Source of the DNA: an uncultured Bacteroidota bacterium
GTDB taxonomy: Bacteria; Bacteroidota; Bacteroidia; Bacteroidales; VadinHA17
Direction of reading: 5' to 3'
DNA: 45,454 nucleotides
NCBI GenBank assembly: GCA_937864815.1
Contig: CALMJY010000234.1
Location: 1 to 45,454, forward strand
Part shown: one piece after another, positions 26,575-34,602 of the stretch
Position numbering within the stretch: the stretch's first letter is position 1
Layout of the letters: each line of letters begins with the position of its first letter
Notes under the pieces: model-generated
Database searches by the model: none
What the model saw: the letters and a program-made list of their open reading frames with translations, nothing else
What the model was told of the DNA's origin: nothing
Made by a program: the position numbers and the translations under genes

Positions 26575-27078
26575 TTAACGATGTTGGTCTATTAAAATCA
26601 CATTTCCGTCAGGATCAGTTAACATAAGACTTGCTGGTCCTTCTGTTTTTTCGTCAGCCTCCCTTGTAAGTCTGAGTCCGCTGTTTTTAAGTTGCATCTG
26701 AATTTTACGGATATCGTCAAAATTTTCCAGGTTGATTGCATTCTCATCCCAACCCGGATTAAAGGTCAGAATGTTGCCTTGAAACATTCCCTGAAAAAGT
26801 CCGATGAGTGCTTTATCGTTTTTCATTATCAGATACTTTTGTTCCATACTTCCAGCGAAAATGGTGAAACCTAATTTCTCGTAAAAATCTTTTGATGTCT
26901 TTAAGTCTTTTACGCTAAGACTGATTGAGAATGCTCCTAATTTCATATTGTTTTGTTTTTCTGTTTTTGTTATTGCTGAGTGGTTGTTCGTTGAATTTCT
27001 GGCAAGAACCGTATTCAGATAAAAGCCCAATACGAATATTGTAAAAAGTCCTGCTATTATTAAATATGTTTTTTTCAT
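26575..27078 (-). CDS. VOC-superfamily (glyoxalase-like) protein with N-terminal anchor
   Basis: This is a 167-residue protein. An N-terminal hydrophobic segment (YLIIAGLFTIFVLGFYLNTVLA) is followed by a single VOC/glyoxalase unit pair (LGAFSISLSVKDLKTSKDFYEKLGFTIF ... TREADEKTEGPASLMLTDPDGNVILIDQHR). A second in-frame ATG at MKLGAFSISL would give a soluble ~122-residue VOC protein, so the anchor could be a later addition or real. VOC proteins include glyoxalases, dioxygenases and antibiotic-binding proteins; no function can be fixed. Same unit as the DUF1801 gene. Confidence 0.83.
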   Translation of the reverse strand: MKKTYLIIAGLFTIFVLGFYLNTVLARNSTNNHSAITKTEKQNNMKLGAFSISLSVKDLKTSKDFYEKLGFTIFAGSMEQKYLIMKNDKALIGLFQGMFQGNILTFNPGWDENAINLENFDDIRKIQMQLKNSGLRLTREADEKTEGPASLMLTDPDGNVILIDQHR

Positions 27079-27109
27079 TTCATTGCTATAAAGGATTCTT
27101 AATTATTTA

Positions 27110-27229
27110 TTATATGTCAGATCTTACTTTAACATTCTTCTTGTGATATCTGAAAACGAAAAAGACAGTTATAAGAAAATCTATACCATCCAAGTACCAT
27201 AATTTGAAATTTCGCATTATATCATTCAT
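27110..27229 (-). CDS. Possible 39-residue membrane peptide
   Basis: A short frame from ATG 27229 encodes 39 residues: MNDIMRNFKLWYLDGIDFL, then a hydrophobic stretch with ITVFFVF, then a basic tail. The layout of one short helix followed by basic residues is plausible for a small membrane peptide, and it lies in the direction of all neighbours. There is no clear ribosome site. It could be chance. Confidence 0.25.
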   Translation of the reverse strand: MNDIMRNFKLWYLDGIDFLITVFFVFRYHKKNVKVRSDI

Positions 27230-27510
27230 AAAATTATTTTACTCCAGATTATTACTGTTTTTTGCGTCTGGTACTCTCTTAAATCAGCTATTTATTTACT
27301 CCAATATGTCCTGTTAATCTATATTTAAGTAAGGTATATATATCTTACCTTTAATCCATTTATCCTTTGTTGCCATAATCTTATGTAAGATAATTTTTTA
27401 TAATAAAACAATGGAATCAGGATTTTGTTGAGATATCTGCTGACGATCAATCTTTCTGAATCGTCATCTTACTAACTTAACTGAATATCAAATCGGTACG
27501 GGGAATGACC
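27230..27510. other. Noncoding stretch upstream of the VOC unit
   Basis: No gene is evident. It contains an imperfect A/T palindrome (GTAAGGTATATATATCTTAC, around 27330-27352) and a 7-bp stem TGACGAT/ATCGTCA around 27443-27470. It probably holds the promoter of the VOC-DUF1801 unit and ends at repeat R2. Confidence 0.3.
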
Positions 27511-27664
27511 ACTAACGGCCAGGTGGTATGTTTCAGCAGGTGTAACCCTAGGACAGTACCTGGCGGAGTCACGGTGCAAGAAACATCACAAATTTGTCCT
27601 GGGAGCAGGAGCTAAGCAAAACCATGACAATACAAATGCACTTTATTATCCTTGTTATAAGGCG
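27511..27664. repeat. attC-like spacer repeat R2 (class B)
   Basis: It starts ACTAACGGCCAGGTGG and ends CTTGTTATAAGGCG, directly at the DUF3795 stop. Inside are GGCGGAGTCACGGTGCAAG, a copy of the 12-nt class-B motif, and CACAAATTTGTCCTGGGAGC, which recurs with small changes at 39385 and 40575. It is preceded by CGGTACGGGGAATGACC, similar to the flank of R18. Confidence 0.7.
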
Positions 27665-27666
27665 AT

Positions 27667-28086
27667 TCAATTTTTAATTGTCTTGTTACATTTGATACAA
27701 TTGTCTCGATGGACACTCAAAACTGATCCGCAATTTATGCAAGTCCTTCGTTTTGATTCAAATGCAAGAAAGTTATCCAATCCATTTTCCTTAATCATTG
27801 TCAGATTCTCAATGAAACTTGTCCTATATTTAGTACGGTATCTTTTATCCAGATTTTTAATCCTCTGGAATGGGAATTTCACACAGTCATAGCAGAATTT
27901 TGATGTTGTTTTCTGAAGATAGCTGCATTTTGGAACGATGCACTGTCTGACTGACAGGGCTTTGTCTGGAGATTTGATCCTGCAACCCGGACATTTGTTC
28001 TTATCCCGAAGATATGCTATGCAAGTCCCGCAGTTCATACCGCAGGGTGCAATAAGATGTTTTTCAAAGGAAAGTGAAGGTTTCAT
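27667..28086 (-). CDS. DUF3795 cysteine-rich protein
   Basis: This is a 139-residue cytoplasmic protein of the DUF3795 family with an N-terminal cysteine cluster, APCGMNCGTCIAYLRDKNKCPGCR, then CIVPKCSYL and CYDCVKFPFQRIKNLDKRYRTKY. The C terminus has a second zinc-ribbon-like CINCGSVLSVHRDNCIKC. The cysteines suggest a bound metal (zinc or Fe-S). Function unknown. It is the only gene between R2 and R3. Confidence 0.85.
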   Translation of the reverse strand: MKPSLSFEKHLIAPCGMNCGTCIAYLRDKNKCPGCRIKSPDKALSVRQCIVPKCSYLQKTTSKFCYDCVKFPFQRIKNLDKRYRTKYRTSFIENLTMIKENGLDNFLAFESKRRTCINCGSVLSVHRDNCIKCNKTIKN

Positions 28087-28154
28087 GTGGTTAATCTTGA
28101 GATTTAATCAAATCGTTAAACAAAATTCGATTAGGAGCAGTATTTTGAATGCAA

Positions 28155-28288
28155 GCTAACGGTTGAGGCTATAAATAGTGGCGGTTTGCGTGGTTGTCCA
28201 TTGTCAACCAACACTAATGCCGGTGCGGGTTATGAGCTTTCAATTATGTACTTCACCCGCCATTATTTTATAGCCTTTGTTGTGGGCA
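28155..28288. repeat. attC-like spacer repeat R3 (class A)
   Basis: It starts GCTAACGG and ends GCCTTTGTTGTGGGC. The arms pair well: GGCTATAAATAGTGGCGG on the left against CCGCCATTATTTTATAGCC on the right, an 18-19 base stem with one bulge and one mismatch. About 70 bases of loop lie between. The end sits 8 bp from the SnoaL-gene stop. Confidence 0.8.
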
Positions 28289-28296
28289 GTACTTAA

Positions 28297-28716
28297 TTAT
28301 TTCTTTTGAATTACTCCTGCTTTCAGCAACGGATCAAACATATTGGCTGCACCTCCATGTTCAATAATTTTTCCATCCTTGATCCTGTCTACATTAACTC
28401 CAGTAAATGTTATCGGTTTTCCTGTTGGTTTCATCCCGAACCATTCATCTTTAAAAGTGCCGGTAACTGAAAAGATTGTTACAACCCATTCCCCTTCAGC
28501 AATTTGATTTTCTATGGTTAGTGTTAGATCTGGGAAAACCCTTCGTACACCGAGAACATGATCAATGGCTCCTTGGATTCCAATAGGATAGCGTTCACCT
28601 TCATATACCTCTGTATAGTCTTGTGATATGAATTCACTGATATTAGACACATCTCCTGTATTTTCAATGCGCTCTATATAGTGTCGTATAATAGTTTTGT
28701 TATCAAGTTTATCCAT
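28297..28716 (-). CDS. SnoaL-like (NTF2-fold) protein
   Basis: This is a 139-residue protein of the SnoaL-like polyketide-cyclase/ester-cyclase group in the NTF2 fold. Typical text is IIRHYIERIENTGDVSNISEFISQDY, HVLGVRRVFPDLTLTIENQIAEGEWVVTIFSVTGTF, then FGMKPTGKPITFTGVNVDRIKDGKIIEHGG. Such proteins bind small molecules and often have no known substrate. It sits between R3 and R4 with the 60-residue membrane gene upstream. A second SnoaL-like gene closes the window (44847-45341). Confidence 0.87.
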   Translation of the reverse strand: MDKLDNKTIIRHYIERIENTGDVSNISEFISQDYTEVYEGERYPIGIQGAIDHVLGVRRVFPDLTLTIENQIAEGEWVVTIFSVTGTFKDEWFGMKPTGKPITFTGVNVDRIKDGKIIEHGGAANMFDPLLKAGVIQKK

Positions 28717-28766
28717 GATGATTCTGTTTTATTTTAGCATTAACCGTGTTAGGTTTTCGTTGTTTT

Positions 28767-28949
28767 TTAAGTTCTTAAATGGTTTAATATCAATAATATC
28801 CCAATAGTCAGAAATATTAGGAATAATATAAATTCGACAATTACTCTTGGATGAGAAATTGTAATATTCAATTTTTTTAAATGAAATATGGAATAGATTA
28901 AAAAGCCAAGAGCAACTAAGCCGAATAAAACAAATATTAATCCTGCCAT
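28767..28949 (-). CDS. Small two-helix membrane protein
   Basis: This is a 60-residue protein with two hydrophobic helices (AGLIFVLFGLVALGFLIYSIF and VIVEFILFLIFLTIGILLIL) joined by a basic turn with KKLNITISHPR. No family recognised. It shares the R3-R4 unit with the SnoaL-like gene and reads in the same direction. Codon text and clean ends make it likely real. Confidence 0.5.
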   Translation of the reverse strand: MAGLIFVLFGLVALGFLIYSIFHLKKLNITISHPRVIVEFILFLIFLTIGILLILNHLRT

Positions 28950-29194
28950 GTTTTAATCCTGAGTAAAAGTCTTCTTTTTAAAATCAGGTATAATAAAGAT
29001 GTTAGGTTTCTGTTGCCTTTTATGTCCCGGTAAAAAGTGTACCACAGACTTGTGAAGCGATGGCCAGTATGAAGAAAATAAACATGTTCAAGCTTTTAGA
29101 ATTAAAATCAAAACCATCAATTATCAGTTTCAAAGAGGGTCGGGACAAGCTGGTCATAAAAAAGTAATAAATCTGAATGGTGAAGGCAATGAAA

Positions 29195-29325
29195 CCTAAC
29201 GTTTTGCGGCTATGAGCAGTGGCGGGCTTCGTGGCTGCTTCTGTATCCCACGTTTCAGACCTACCTGCGAGACGGGACGTTTAACACGCCACAAGCCCAC
29301 CATTGCCTATGAGCCGTTGTAGTGC
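29195..29325. repeat. attC-like spacer repeat R4 (class A)
   Basis: It starts CCTAACG and ends GAGCCGTTGTAGTGCG, 13 bp from the DUF4386 stop. The left arm CGGCTATGAGCAGTGGCGGG pairs with the right-arm text CCCACCATTGCCTATGAGCCG. On the minus strand the inner end reads GTTAGGT, which fits the integron core-site form GTTRRRY exactly. The 245 bp before it (28950-29194) hold no convincing gene. Confidence 0.82.
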
Positions 29326-29338
29326 GTTCTTTATTTTT

Positions 29339-30049
29339 TTAATTCTCTTCTTTAATTTTCCTTCCTTTAATCAAGAGCCAGAAAATAAGTATTACCTCTC
29401 CGATAAATGTAAACATTGAAATATTGACATTGTAATCAGCAGACAGAAGTTTACCAAATCCATCAATCAAATATCCCAATGATGCCAATATTAATAGAAT
29501 TCCTAAAATCTTCCGCATGTATCCAGCTTTAAAAACCAAATATCCAAGTAGCAGTAAATGAAATCCAAAAATTATTAGTCCAAATCCCCAACCAAGATTA
29601 AAGGTATTAAGGGACAGCATAACCTGTGTCTGTATTTGGTTTGTTGTAAAAGATGCCAAATAATCTGCTCCATGAAGAAGTTGCAGAACATTGAGAAGAT
29701 TAATCAACACGACAGCTAAAATTGTTGCGTAAACAATCCTAAACCAAGCAGCAAGCAGAGATAAACCTTTATTCACGGGTTTTAGAAAAATATAAAGTGC
29801 CCAAGCAACAACTATATCGAGAATAGCCACAATTAAGAAGCCACAAATCCCAAAACGAAATAGTCCTCCTGATGTAACAATATTGCTGACTGTTTTGGCA
29901 GTATCATTTTGCACTATAAGCTTTTGTAAAATCGCAAAGTTTGTAATTGGAGCCAGTATCGCCATGAGAATTAATCCAATTCCAGCGATGATTGCCGAAT
30001 TTCTTAATGAAATGTCATTAATCTGATTAGTTGGATTGTTTGAATTCAT
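29339..30049 (-). CDS. DUF4386 membrane protein
   Basis: This is a 236-residue inner-membrane protein of the DUF4386 family with about six helices. It opens with NSAIIAGIGLILMAILAPITNFAIL, continues FLIVAILDIVVAWALYIFL and SLLAAWFRIVYATILAVVLI, and has the characteristic LGWGFGLIIFGFHLLLLGYLVFKAGYMRKILGILLILASLGYLID near the end. Function unknown. It is the first gene after R4; the SDR gene upstream is separated from it by a partial repeat (R5). Confidence 0.88.
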   Translation of the reverse strand: MNSNNPTNQINDISLRNSAIIAGIGLILMAILAPITNFAILQKLIVQNDTAKTVSNIVTSGGLFRFGICGFLIVAILDIVVAWALYIFLKPVNKGLSLLAAWFRIVYATILAVVLINLLNVLQLLHGADYLASFTTNQIQTQVMLSLNTFNLGWGFGLIIFGFHLLLLGYLVFKAGYMRKILGILLILASLGYLIDGFGKLLSADYNVNISMFTFIGEVILIFWLLIKGRKIKEEN

Positions 30050-30118
30050 AAATATTCTTCTTTATGTTTAAACTTTTAAATATAAACTTATCACGTATCA
30101 TGCTTATTGTCTGGTGTT

Positions 30119-30161
30119 TTATAATGACAAGCAACTTACCCATTGTCCGTGTCAGGTGCTG
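30119..30161. repeat. attC-like spacer repeat R5 (right-end fragment only)
   Basis: GACAAGCAACTTACCC followed by ATTGTCCGTGTCAGGTGC is the conserved right end of class-B spacers (compare R8, R15 and R17). The left half is absent: upstream is ordinary A/T-rich sequence. It seems to be a solo end left by a deletion between two units. Confidence 0.65.
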
Positions 30162-30202
30162 CACTTATTTCGAAATCATGTATTGAATCAAGTAATTTTT
30201 TT

Positions 30203-31009
30203 TTACTTTCCGATCTTTCTACGTTGAAAATCGACAGCTTTGGAGATATGCATAAGCCAATCACCTAATTTTGGTGACAATTCATTTATTATAAAAGAAT
30301 ATCTTAACGGCCTGGAGTTAACTATTATTTCAATTTTCCGTTTTTGGATTACATTTAAAACTGCTTTAGCAACTTGATTGGGAGAACAGGATCCAATAAT
30401 CCAGGGTGATTTTTTACCGAATCGAGCAAACATACCCACCTCCGTAACATAGCCAGGGAAAATAGTTGAAAAGCGAACTCCTGTTCCTGCGAGTTCCAGT
30501 CGAAGCCCACGTGTCCATTCAGCCAATCCTGCTTTTGTTCCAGAATAAACTGCGGCGTATGGTGCTCCACTCTTGGCAGCGATCGAAGCAATATTGATGA
30601 TGTGTCCGGATTTATTCATTAACATTAAAGGCAGTATGAGTCGTGTCAAAGCCATGGGAGCCAGTAAGTTTACCTCTACTGTTTCCTGAATTGCCGTCCA
30701 AGGTAGTTCGGCATAGGCTCCTTCTGTTTCCAACCCTGCATTGTTTATTAAAATATCGATTGTGCCAAATTCTTTTAGAACAGAATCAACAAGCAATTCG
30801 CGTTGAGATTGGATATTTAAATCAACTGCCACTGTAAGTACTTTTGATCCGGTTTTAGACAAATGTCCTGCGACATTTTGTAGAGCAGATTCTGAGCGGG
30901 CAGAAATAGCTACATTTGCACCATTAATAATCAAAGATTCAGCTATTACTGGACCAATTCCACGTGAGCCACCTGTGATGATTACATTTTTATTTTTAAG
31001 TTCAATCAT
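30203..31009 (-). CDS. SDR-family oxidoreductase
   Basis: This is a 268-residue classical short-chain dehydrogenase. The nucleotide site is VIITGGSRGIG (TGxxxGxG), with NNAG in ILINNAGLETEG, the catalytic serine in HIINIASIAAKSG, and the YxxxK pair in AAVYSGTKAGLAEW. RSESAL after beta-2 (SARSESALQ) is usual for NADP-preferring members. Length is normal. It is cytoplasmic with unknown substrate. It is the only gene between R5 and R6. Confidence 0.9.
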   Translation of the reverse strand: MIELKNKNVIITGGSRGIGPVIAESLIINGANVAISARSESALQNVAGHLSKTGSKVLTVAVDLNIQSQRELLVDSVLKEFGTIDILINNAGLETEGAYAELPWTAIQETVEVNLLAPMALTRLILPLMLMNKSGHIINIASIAAKSGAPYAAVYSGTKAGLAEWTRGLRLELAGTGVRFSTIFPGYVTEVGMFARFGKKSPWIIGSCSPNQVAKAVLNVIQKRKIEIIVNSRPLRYSFIINELSPKLGDWLMHISKAVDFQRRKIGK

Positions 31010-31073
31010 AGCTATGTTTTTTGTAAACTAATCTTTGTCACTGCAGATTATATGGGAATGAGTATCGTGTGGC

Positions 31074-31211
31074 AGCTAACGTTTTGCATTTTGCCGCAGT
31101 TGACGATTTCAGAGCACTTCACTGTCAATTTGTACAAAAGTTTGATAGTAGCACTCAGTTTCAATTTTGCATGTCACCGCCAATTGAGGCAACACGTTGT
31201 TAGCGGTCGTT
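31074..31211. repeat. attC-like spacer repeat R6 (class A)
   Basis: It starts AGCTAACG and ends CACGTTGTTAGCGGTCGTTG. GCTAAC at the left and GTTAGC at the right are exact inverse ends. Inner arms TTGCCGCAGTTGA and TCACCGCCAATTGAGGCAA pair with bulges. The stop codon TAA of the next gene (31200-31202) lies inside the right end, so its last residues are repeat-encoded. Confidence 0.82.
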
Positions 31212-31733
31212 GTTTGTCTTTCTGTCACCCGGTAATAAATTTCTCTGTTCAAAAACATATTTTGTGTCTTTGTCTGCAAACCAATCAATAAATTTTAATA
31301 TACCTACTACATTTAACACCACTCCTAATGGAATACCTATAAAGTAGTCGGTCAAAGTAACTAAATTTTCTTGGTGGATAGTGACAAAGAAAAAGTAAAT
31401 GCAAGGTGCAAAAAACAACCATCTTGTTGCCAGTCCGGCATTATAAAAAGTCTTACCCTTAACATTAAAGACTATTGTATGTGCAATTGTGTTTCCAAGT
31501 GAAACTAAAATTGTAGCGATGCCAAGCCACACCGCATTTTGTCCAAGCAATGCCGCAAAAAAATAGAAGAGCCAACCAACTAAAACATTTACGTAAACAA
31601 CTGTCAAAGCATTTAATGGATACCTGTCTGGCATTGTGCTATTATACATCACTCTGTTTACCATTCCGGGAAATGTTCCAACTATTCGATACTCTTTGTC
31701 TTCGGCAAAAACCGTGACAAGCTTATTAAACAT
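31200..31733 (-). CDS. HXXEE-like membrane protein, ends encoded by repeats
   Basis: This is a ~177-residue membrane protein (ATG 31733; a GTG at 31748 is also in frame) resembling the HXXEE family, with four or five helices. VNVLVGWLFYFFAALLG, LGNTIAHTIVFNVKGKTFYNAGL and WLFFAPCIYFFFVTI are typical. The first ~20 residues (MFNKLVTVFAEDKEYR) are translated from the class-B repeat text that also occurs without a gene at 38410-38460 and 42960-42985. The last residues (TNNDR and stop) come from repeat R6. The native N terminus with the His-x-x-Glu-Glu motif is not seen, so the gene may be 5'-truncated. Confidence 0.6.
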   Translation of the reverse strand: MFNKLVTVFAEDKEYRIVGTFPGMVNRVMYNSTMPDRYPLNALTVVYVNVLVGWLFYFFAALLGQNAVWLGIATILVSLGNTIAHTIVFNVKGKTFYNAGLATRWLFFAPCIYFFFVTIHQENLVTLTDYFIGIPLGVVLNVVGILKFIDWFADKDTKYVFEQRNLLPGDRKTNNDR

Positions 31734-31752
31734 TGTCCGTGTTAGCACAAGT
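31689..31752. repeat. attC-like spacer repeat R7 (right part, inside a coding start)
   Basis: CTTTGTCTTCGGCAAAAA, GTGACAAGCTTATTAAAC and CATTGTCCGTGTTAGCAC match the right part of R13 and R17. It overlaps the first codons of the HXXEE-like gene and ends 3 bp before the stop of the choloylglycine-hydrolase-like gene. The left half of a full spacer is missing. Confidence 0.7.
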
Positions 31753-31754
31753 TT

Positions 31755-32936
31755 TTATTTATTTATCTGGTTCCGATTTTTGGCAATGGTAAGAAAAACT
31801 AGTCCAATTGGTCCCAGAAAAAGAATTATTAATATCCAGAACACTTTTATTTTACTAGATATCCCATTATACCTAAAAATTTTACTGAATGCTATTGTTA
31901 GAGATCCGATAACTAAAATGATCCAGCCGACTATTAGTCCAACTTTAAGTGAATTATTTTGATTGCCGACTGATTCGTTTTCTGAAATATTTTGTGGAAA
32001 AATATCTTTGATTCTTTTGGGCGGCTGTTTGCTATTGATAATTTCATACGTATTAAGTTTGCATACATCTTTAAAATCATGCATATAATATAAGTAAACA
32101 ATGCCGTTTTTAAGATCAAAAATATTTGAATATAGAGTTTTGATTGTTCTGCCATCTTCATGTGTTGCATCTAAAACAGATGCAATAAAATCCGTTGTTA
32201 AATCCTCTTCTTTGTTAATACTCTCCAGCATCTTGCTTGCTACATCAAAACGTCTGCAAGGGTAGGTACCATATCTGTTTTCAGGATTTGCTCGATTGAA
32301 ATTAGTTGATACAATATATCCATTTCCACTCGGTTTCCTTGTTACAGCTAATTCCCCATCTGTTCCAAAACCAATGACTGCTGCATCTCCTGTGGCATCT
32401 GCAAGCAAGTATTGTCCTGCAAATTTACCACTATATATTTTGCCCCAATCATAGGAGGTTGCCATTTTTATTGCTTCTTCAACAGTTGAGCATTTCTGCA
32501 TGATAATGTTGTTAACAATAGCTTCAGATGGTTGAAGTCTATCCGGATGTGAATTAATACTAACATAAGGCAGTGCATTACCATCAAATGCCAGTCCTTT
32601 CTCATTGACTCCACCTTGTGGTCCGAAATCATCAAATCCGAAGTACAAAATTCCATATTCACCCTCTTTGGCAGGTCTAACCCAGAAATATGTTAAAGGA
32701 TTTTTCCAATCCTCATTGTTTCCCATAAAAACAGATCCATTATATGAAATACAGAATATTGTACAAGATCCTGGAATAAGTTTTTCTTCTGGTTTTTCTT
32801 GTATACCTGAATTAATATTGGACGCAGTCGCAGTCATAAATGGATAAATACTTGCTCTTTTTTTTGAAAGTGTTAATATCGCAGCGACTATCGAAACAAT
32901 GGCAATTACAACAGTGATTTGATTTAGTCTTTTCAT
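31755..32936 (-). CDS. Choloylglycine-hydrolase-like Ntn amidase with membrane tail
   Basis: This is a 393-residue protein. An N-terminal hydrophobic helix precedes an Ntn-hydrolase domain of the choloylglycine hydrolase/penicillin V acylase/linear amidase type. IPGSCTIFCISYNGSVFMGNNEDW gives the candidate nucleophile Cys58 and the NNEDW motif, and GPQGGVNEKGLAFDGNAL follows. The family needs the Cys at the mature N terminus, so processing before Cys58 would be required. The C terminus adds two helices (VGLIVGWIILVIGSLTIAF and FWILIILFLGPIGLVFL), an unusual anchor. It would hydrolyse an amide such as an acylated amine or N-acyl amino acid outside the cytoplasm. Confidence 0.78.
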   Translation of the reverse strand: MKRLNQITVVIAIVSIVAAILTLSKKRASIYPFMTATASNINSGIQEKPEEKLIPGSCTIFCISYNGSVFMGNNEDWKNPLTYFWVRPAKEGEYGILYFGFDDFGPQGGVNEKGLAFDGNALPYVSINSHPDRLQPSEAIVNNIIMQKCSTVEEAIKMATSYDWGKIYSGKFAGQYLLADATGDAAVIGFGTDGELAVTRKPSGNGYIVSTNFNRANPENRYGTYPCRRFDVASKMLESINKEEDLTTDFIASVLDATHEDGRTIKTLYSNIFDLKNGIVYLYYMHDFKDVCKLNTYEIINSKQPPKRIKDIFPQNISENESVGNQNNSLKVGLIVGWIILVIGSLTIAFSKIFRYNGISSKIKVFWILIILFLGPIGLVFLTIAKNRNQINK

Positions 32937-33097
32937 ATTATTTGTGGTTTTAAGATGCTTCGTATTTTGAAAAGGAAAATCAAGGAGAAAAGTTATCTTT
33001 TAAGACTTATTAGTTGTCGCAAAAAAAGAATCTTATAATTAATGTTAATTAAGGGTTGAATCATCTGATAATTTTAATTCCATATAATATTGTATCT

Positions 33098-33294
33098 ATT
33101 TATTGAACCCACTCTGGGGTTCAGGTTTCTTTATTTCTTCTTACCCCTCACTTTGTACGGGATTATTCATATTAAATCACATTCGTGGTTTCGTTTTGTA
33201 AAATCCTGAAAGGATTTAATATTAATAACCGCGGGTGTAAACCCGTGGTCGATAACACGATATAATAGTGAACCCCGAAGTGGGTTCAATAAAT
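33098..33294. mobile_element. MITE-like element with 26-bp terminal inverted repeats
   Basis: The left end (33098-33123, ATTTATTGAACCCACTCTGG...) and right end (33269-33294) are inverse copies over 26 bases with two adjacent mismatches. Inside are a CCGCGGGT..ACCCGTGG stem (about 33226-33249) and an AATCC..GGATT pair. The 197-bp element has no coding frame. Size and ends fit a miniature inverted-repeat element or a dispersed structured repeat. It sits in the 668-bp gap upstream of the amidase gene; nothing else is seen there except R8. Confidence 0.7.
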
Positions 33295-33403
33295 GCAAAA
33301 CTCAAACCCTAATTCGTATAATTAATTGATTACTAGTATTGTCATAGGTATCAGTATCTAATTTAAAATAGGCTTACCTAATTTGTAGTCCTGCCAGCTA
33401 TTT

Positions 33404-33545
33404 GTGCTAACCGGCGGTATGTTTTAGTAAGCGTAACCCGACGCGAGCACCGGGCAGTCCCGATAGCTATCGGGAGCAAAAACCGTGACGACTTGTCCCG
33501 CAGAGCGGGAAACAACTTACCCATATTGTCAGTGTTCGGTGGTCG
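33404..33545. repeat. attC-like spacer repeat R8 (class B)
   Basis: It starts GTGCTAACCGGCGGTATG, continues GTAACCCGACGCGAGC and ends AACAACTTACCC..CAGTGTTCGGTGG. Two small palindromes are nested inside: CCCGATAGCTATCGGG (33459-33476 area) and CCCGCAGAGCGGG (about 33497-33510). The second is absent at the same place in R17, so it looks like an insertion. Confidence 0.75.
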
Positions 33546-33604
33546 TATTATTTTTTTGTCATGAAGTTAGTTTTATTAATTACCCCTGAATGATGTGTAT
33601 GAGG

Positions 33605-34372
33605 TTATTTATCAGATAAATACGAATCAATAATATTAATTGATTCTTCAGCTTCTTCTATTGAACCAATTCCCAGAGTAATTATATCGCTATCCTTAAT
33701 ATTGTCCAGAATATATTCCAATCCTTCTTTTGGAGGAATTCTTCCAGCAGCTAAGGGCTTCATCACTATAAATGGCTTATCAATATTATTTATGAGGTCT
33801 AATCTTTCTTTTATTGTTTCTTTACCGCTATATCCCAGATATACAAATCCGAGCATATTAAATGGGTATAAATACACATCTATGTCATATTTTTTTTCAC
33901 ATAATTCAACAGTTGAATTCTTATGAGTTGAAATTCCTGCTAACAGTCCGGCTGAATGAATTTCATCTATCATGGTTTTAAGACCTTTTATTTCTTCATT
34001 GGAACTTATTCTGTCTACGAATTGTGAATGAATTACACACATATCTGCTTTATTCTCAATTAAGTATTTGAGTTTTATTTGATGACTTTTCATAGGTGAA
34101 GTTTCATCAATTCTGGTTGTTCCGATTAAGTTTAAGTTAAATTCATTTTTGAAATCATTAATAATTTTTATGATCCTTTCATTGGCACAGGTTTCAATTG
34201 AATTAACTCCTTTATTGAAACACATACTAATCACGGTTTTAATGTATTCATCAGAAAATCTTTTTTTATATTCTGCATCCCGAGCATCACTAAAGTGTGA
34301 GTGACCGTAAAAAGCATTCGTTCCAACTATTATTTTAGAATAATCCTTATTTCCAATTTTTATTCTCTTCAT
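33605..34372 (-). CDS. Aldo/keto-reductase-like TIM-barrel protein, atypical
   Basis: This is a 255-residue protein with aldo/keto-reductase-like strands: IIVGTNAFYGHSHF, KGVNSIETCANERIIKII, MCVIHSQFVDRI, LLAGISTHKNSTVELC, PFIVMKPLAAGRI and DIITLGIGSIEEAEESI. The usual tetrad is not intact: the DTAxxYG motif reads ETCANER, and the active-site Lys/His positions are unclear. It may be a non-reductase member, such as a lyase or regulator. It is the sole gene between R8 and R9. Confidence 0.6.
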   Translation of the reverse strand: MKRIKIGNKDYSKIIVGTNAFYGHSHFSDARDAEYKKRFSDEYIKTVISMCFNKGVNSIETCANERIIKIINDFKNEFNLNLIGTTRIDETSPMKSHQIKLKYLIENKADMCVIHSQFVDRISSNEEIKGLKTMIDEIHSAGLLAGISTHKNSTVELCEKKYDIDVYLYPFNMLGFVYLGYSGKETIKERLDLINNIDKPFIVMKPLAAGRIPPKEGLEYILDNIKDSDIITLGIGSIEEAEESINIIDSYLSDK

Positions 34373-34443
34373 TTGAATTGAATATATTTGTAAAGTTACA
34401 AATTCTCAAAATAAGAGCAAGTCTGGGTACACCTAACTATGAC

Positions 34444-34582
34444 ACCTAACGGTTTCGGACTTTGCGTTGATGGGCTTTTGAAACCGAAAACTGTCTGCCT
34501 GCACCAAAGTTTATTAATTGCTATAGTGTTTCTATTCACACTGTCCCCCCACTAACGCAAAACCCTTGTTAGCGGTTCGTTG
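34444..34582. repeat. attC-like spacer repeat R9 (class A)
   Basis: It starts CCTAACGGTTTCGG and ends CTTGTTAGCGGTTCGTTG. The arms CTAACG..TTTGCGTTGATGGGC and CCCCACTAACGCAAAACCC..GTTAG pair with bulges, the two-box arrangement of integron attC sites. It separates the aldo/keto-reductase-like and OsmC genes, ending 20 bp from the OsmC stop. Confidence 0.82.
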
Positions 34583-34602
34583 TTTTTCCTTTATATGTAT
34601 TT

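Noticed and set aside
29060-29167. 35-residue plus-strand frame (MASMKKINMFKLLELK...)
   Set aside because: It is short, opposite to all neighbours, has no clear ribosome site and no recognisable family.
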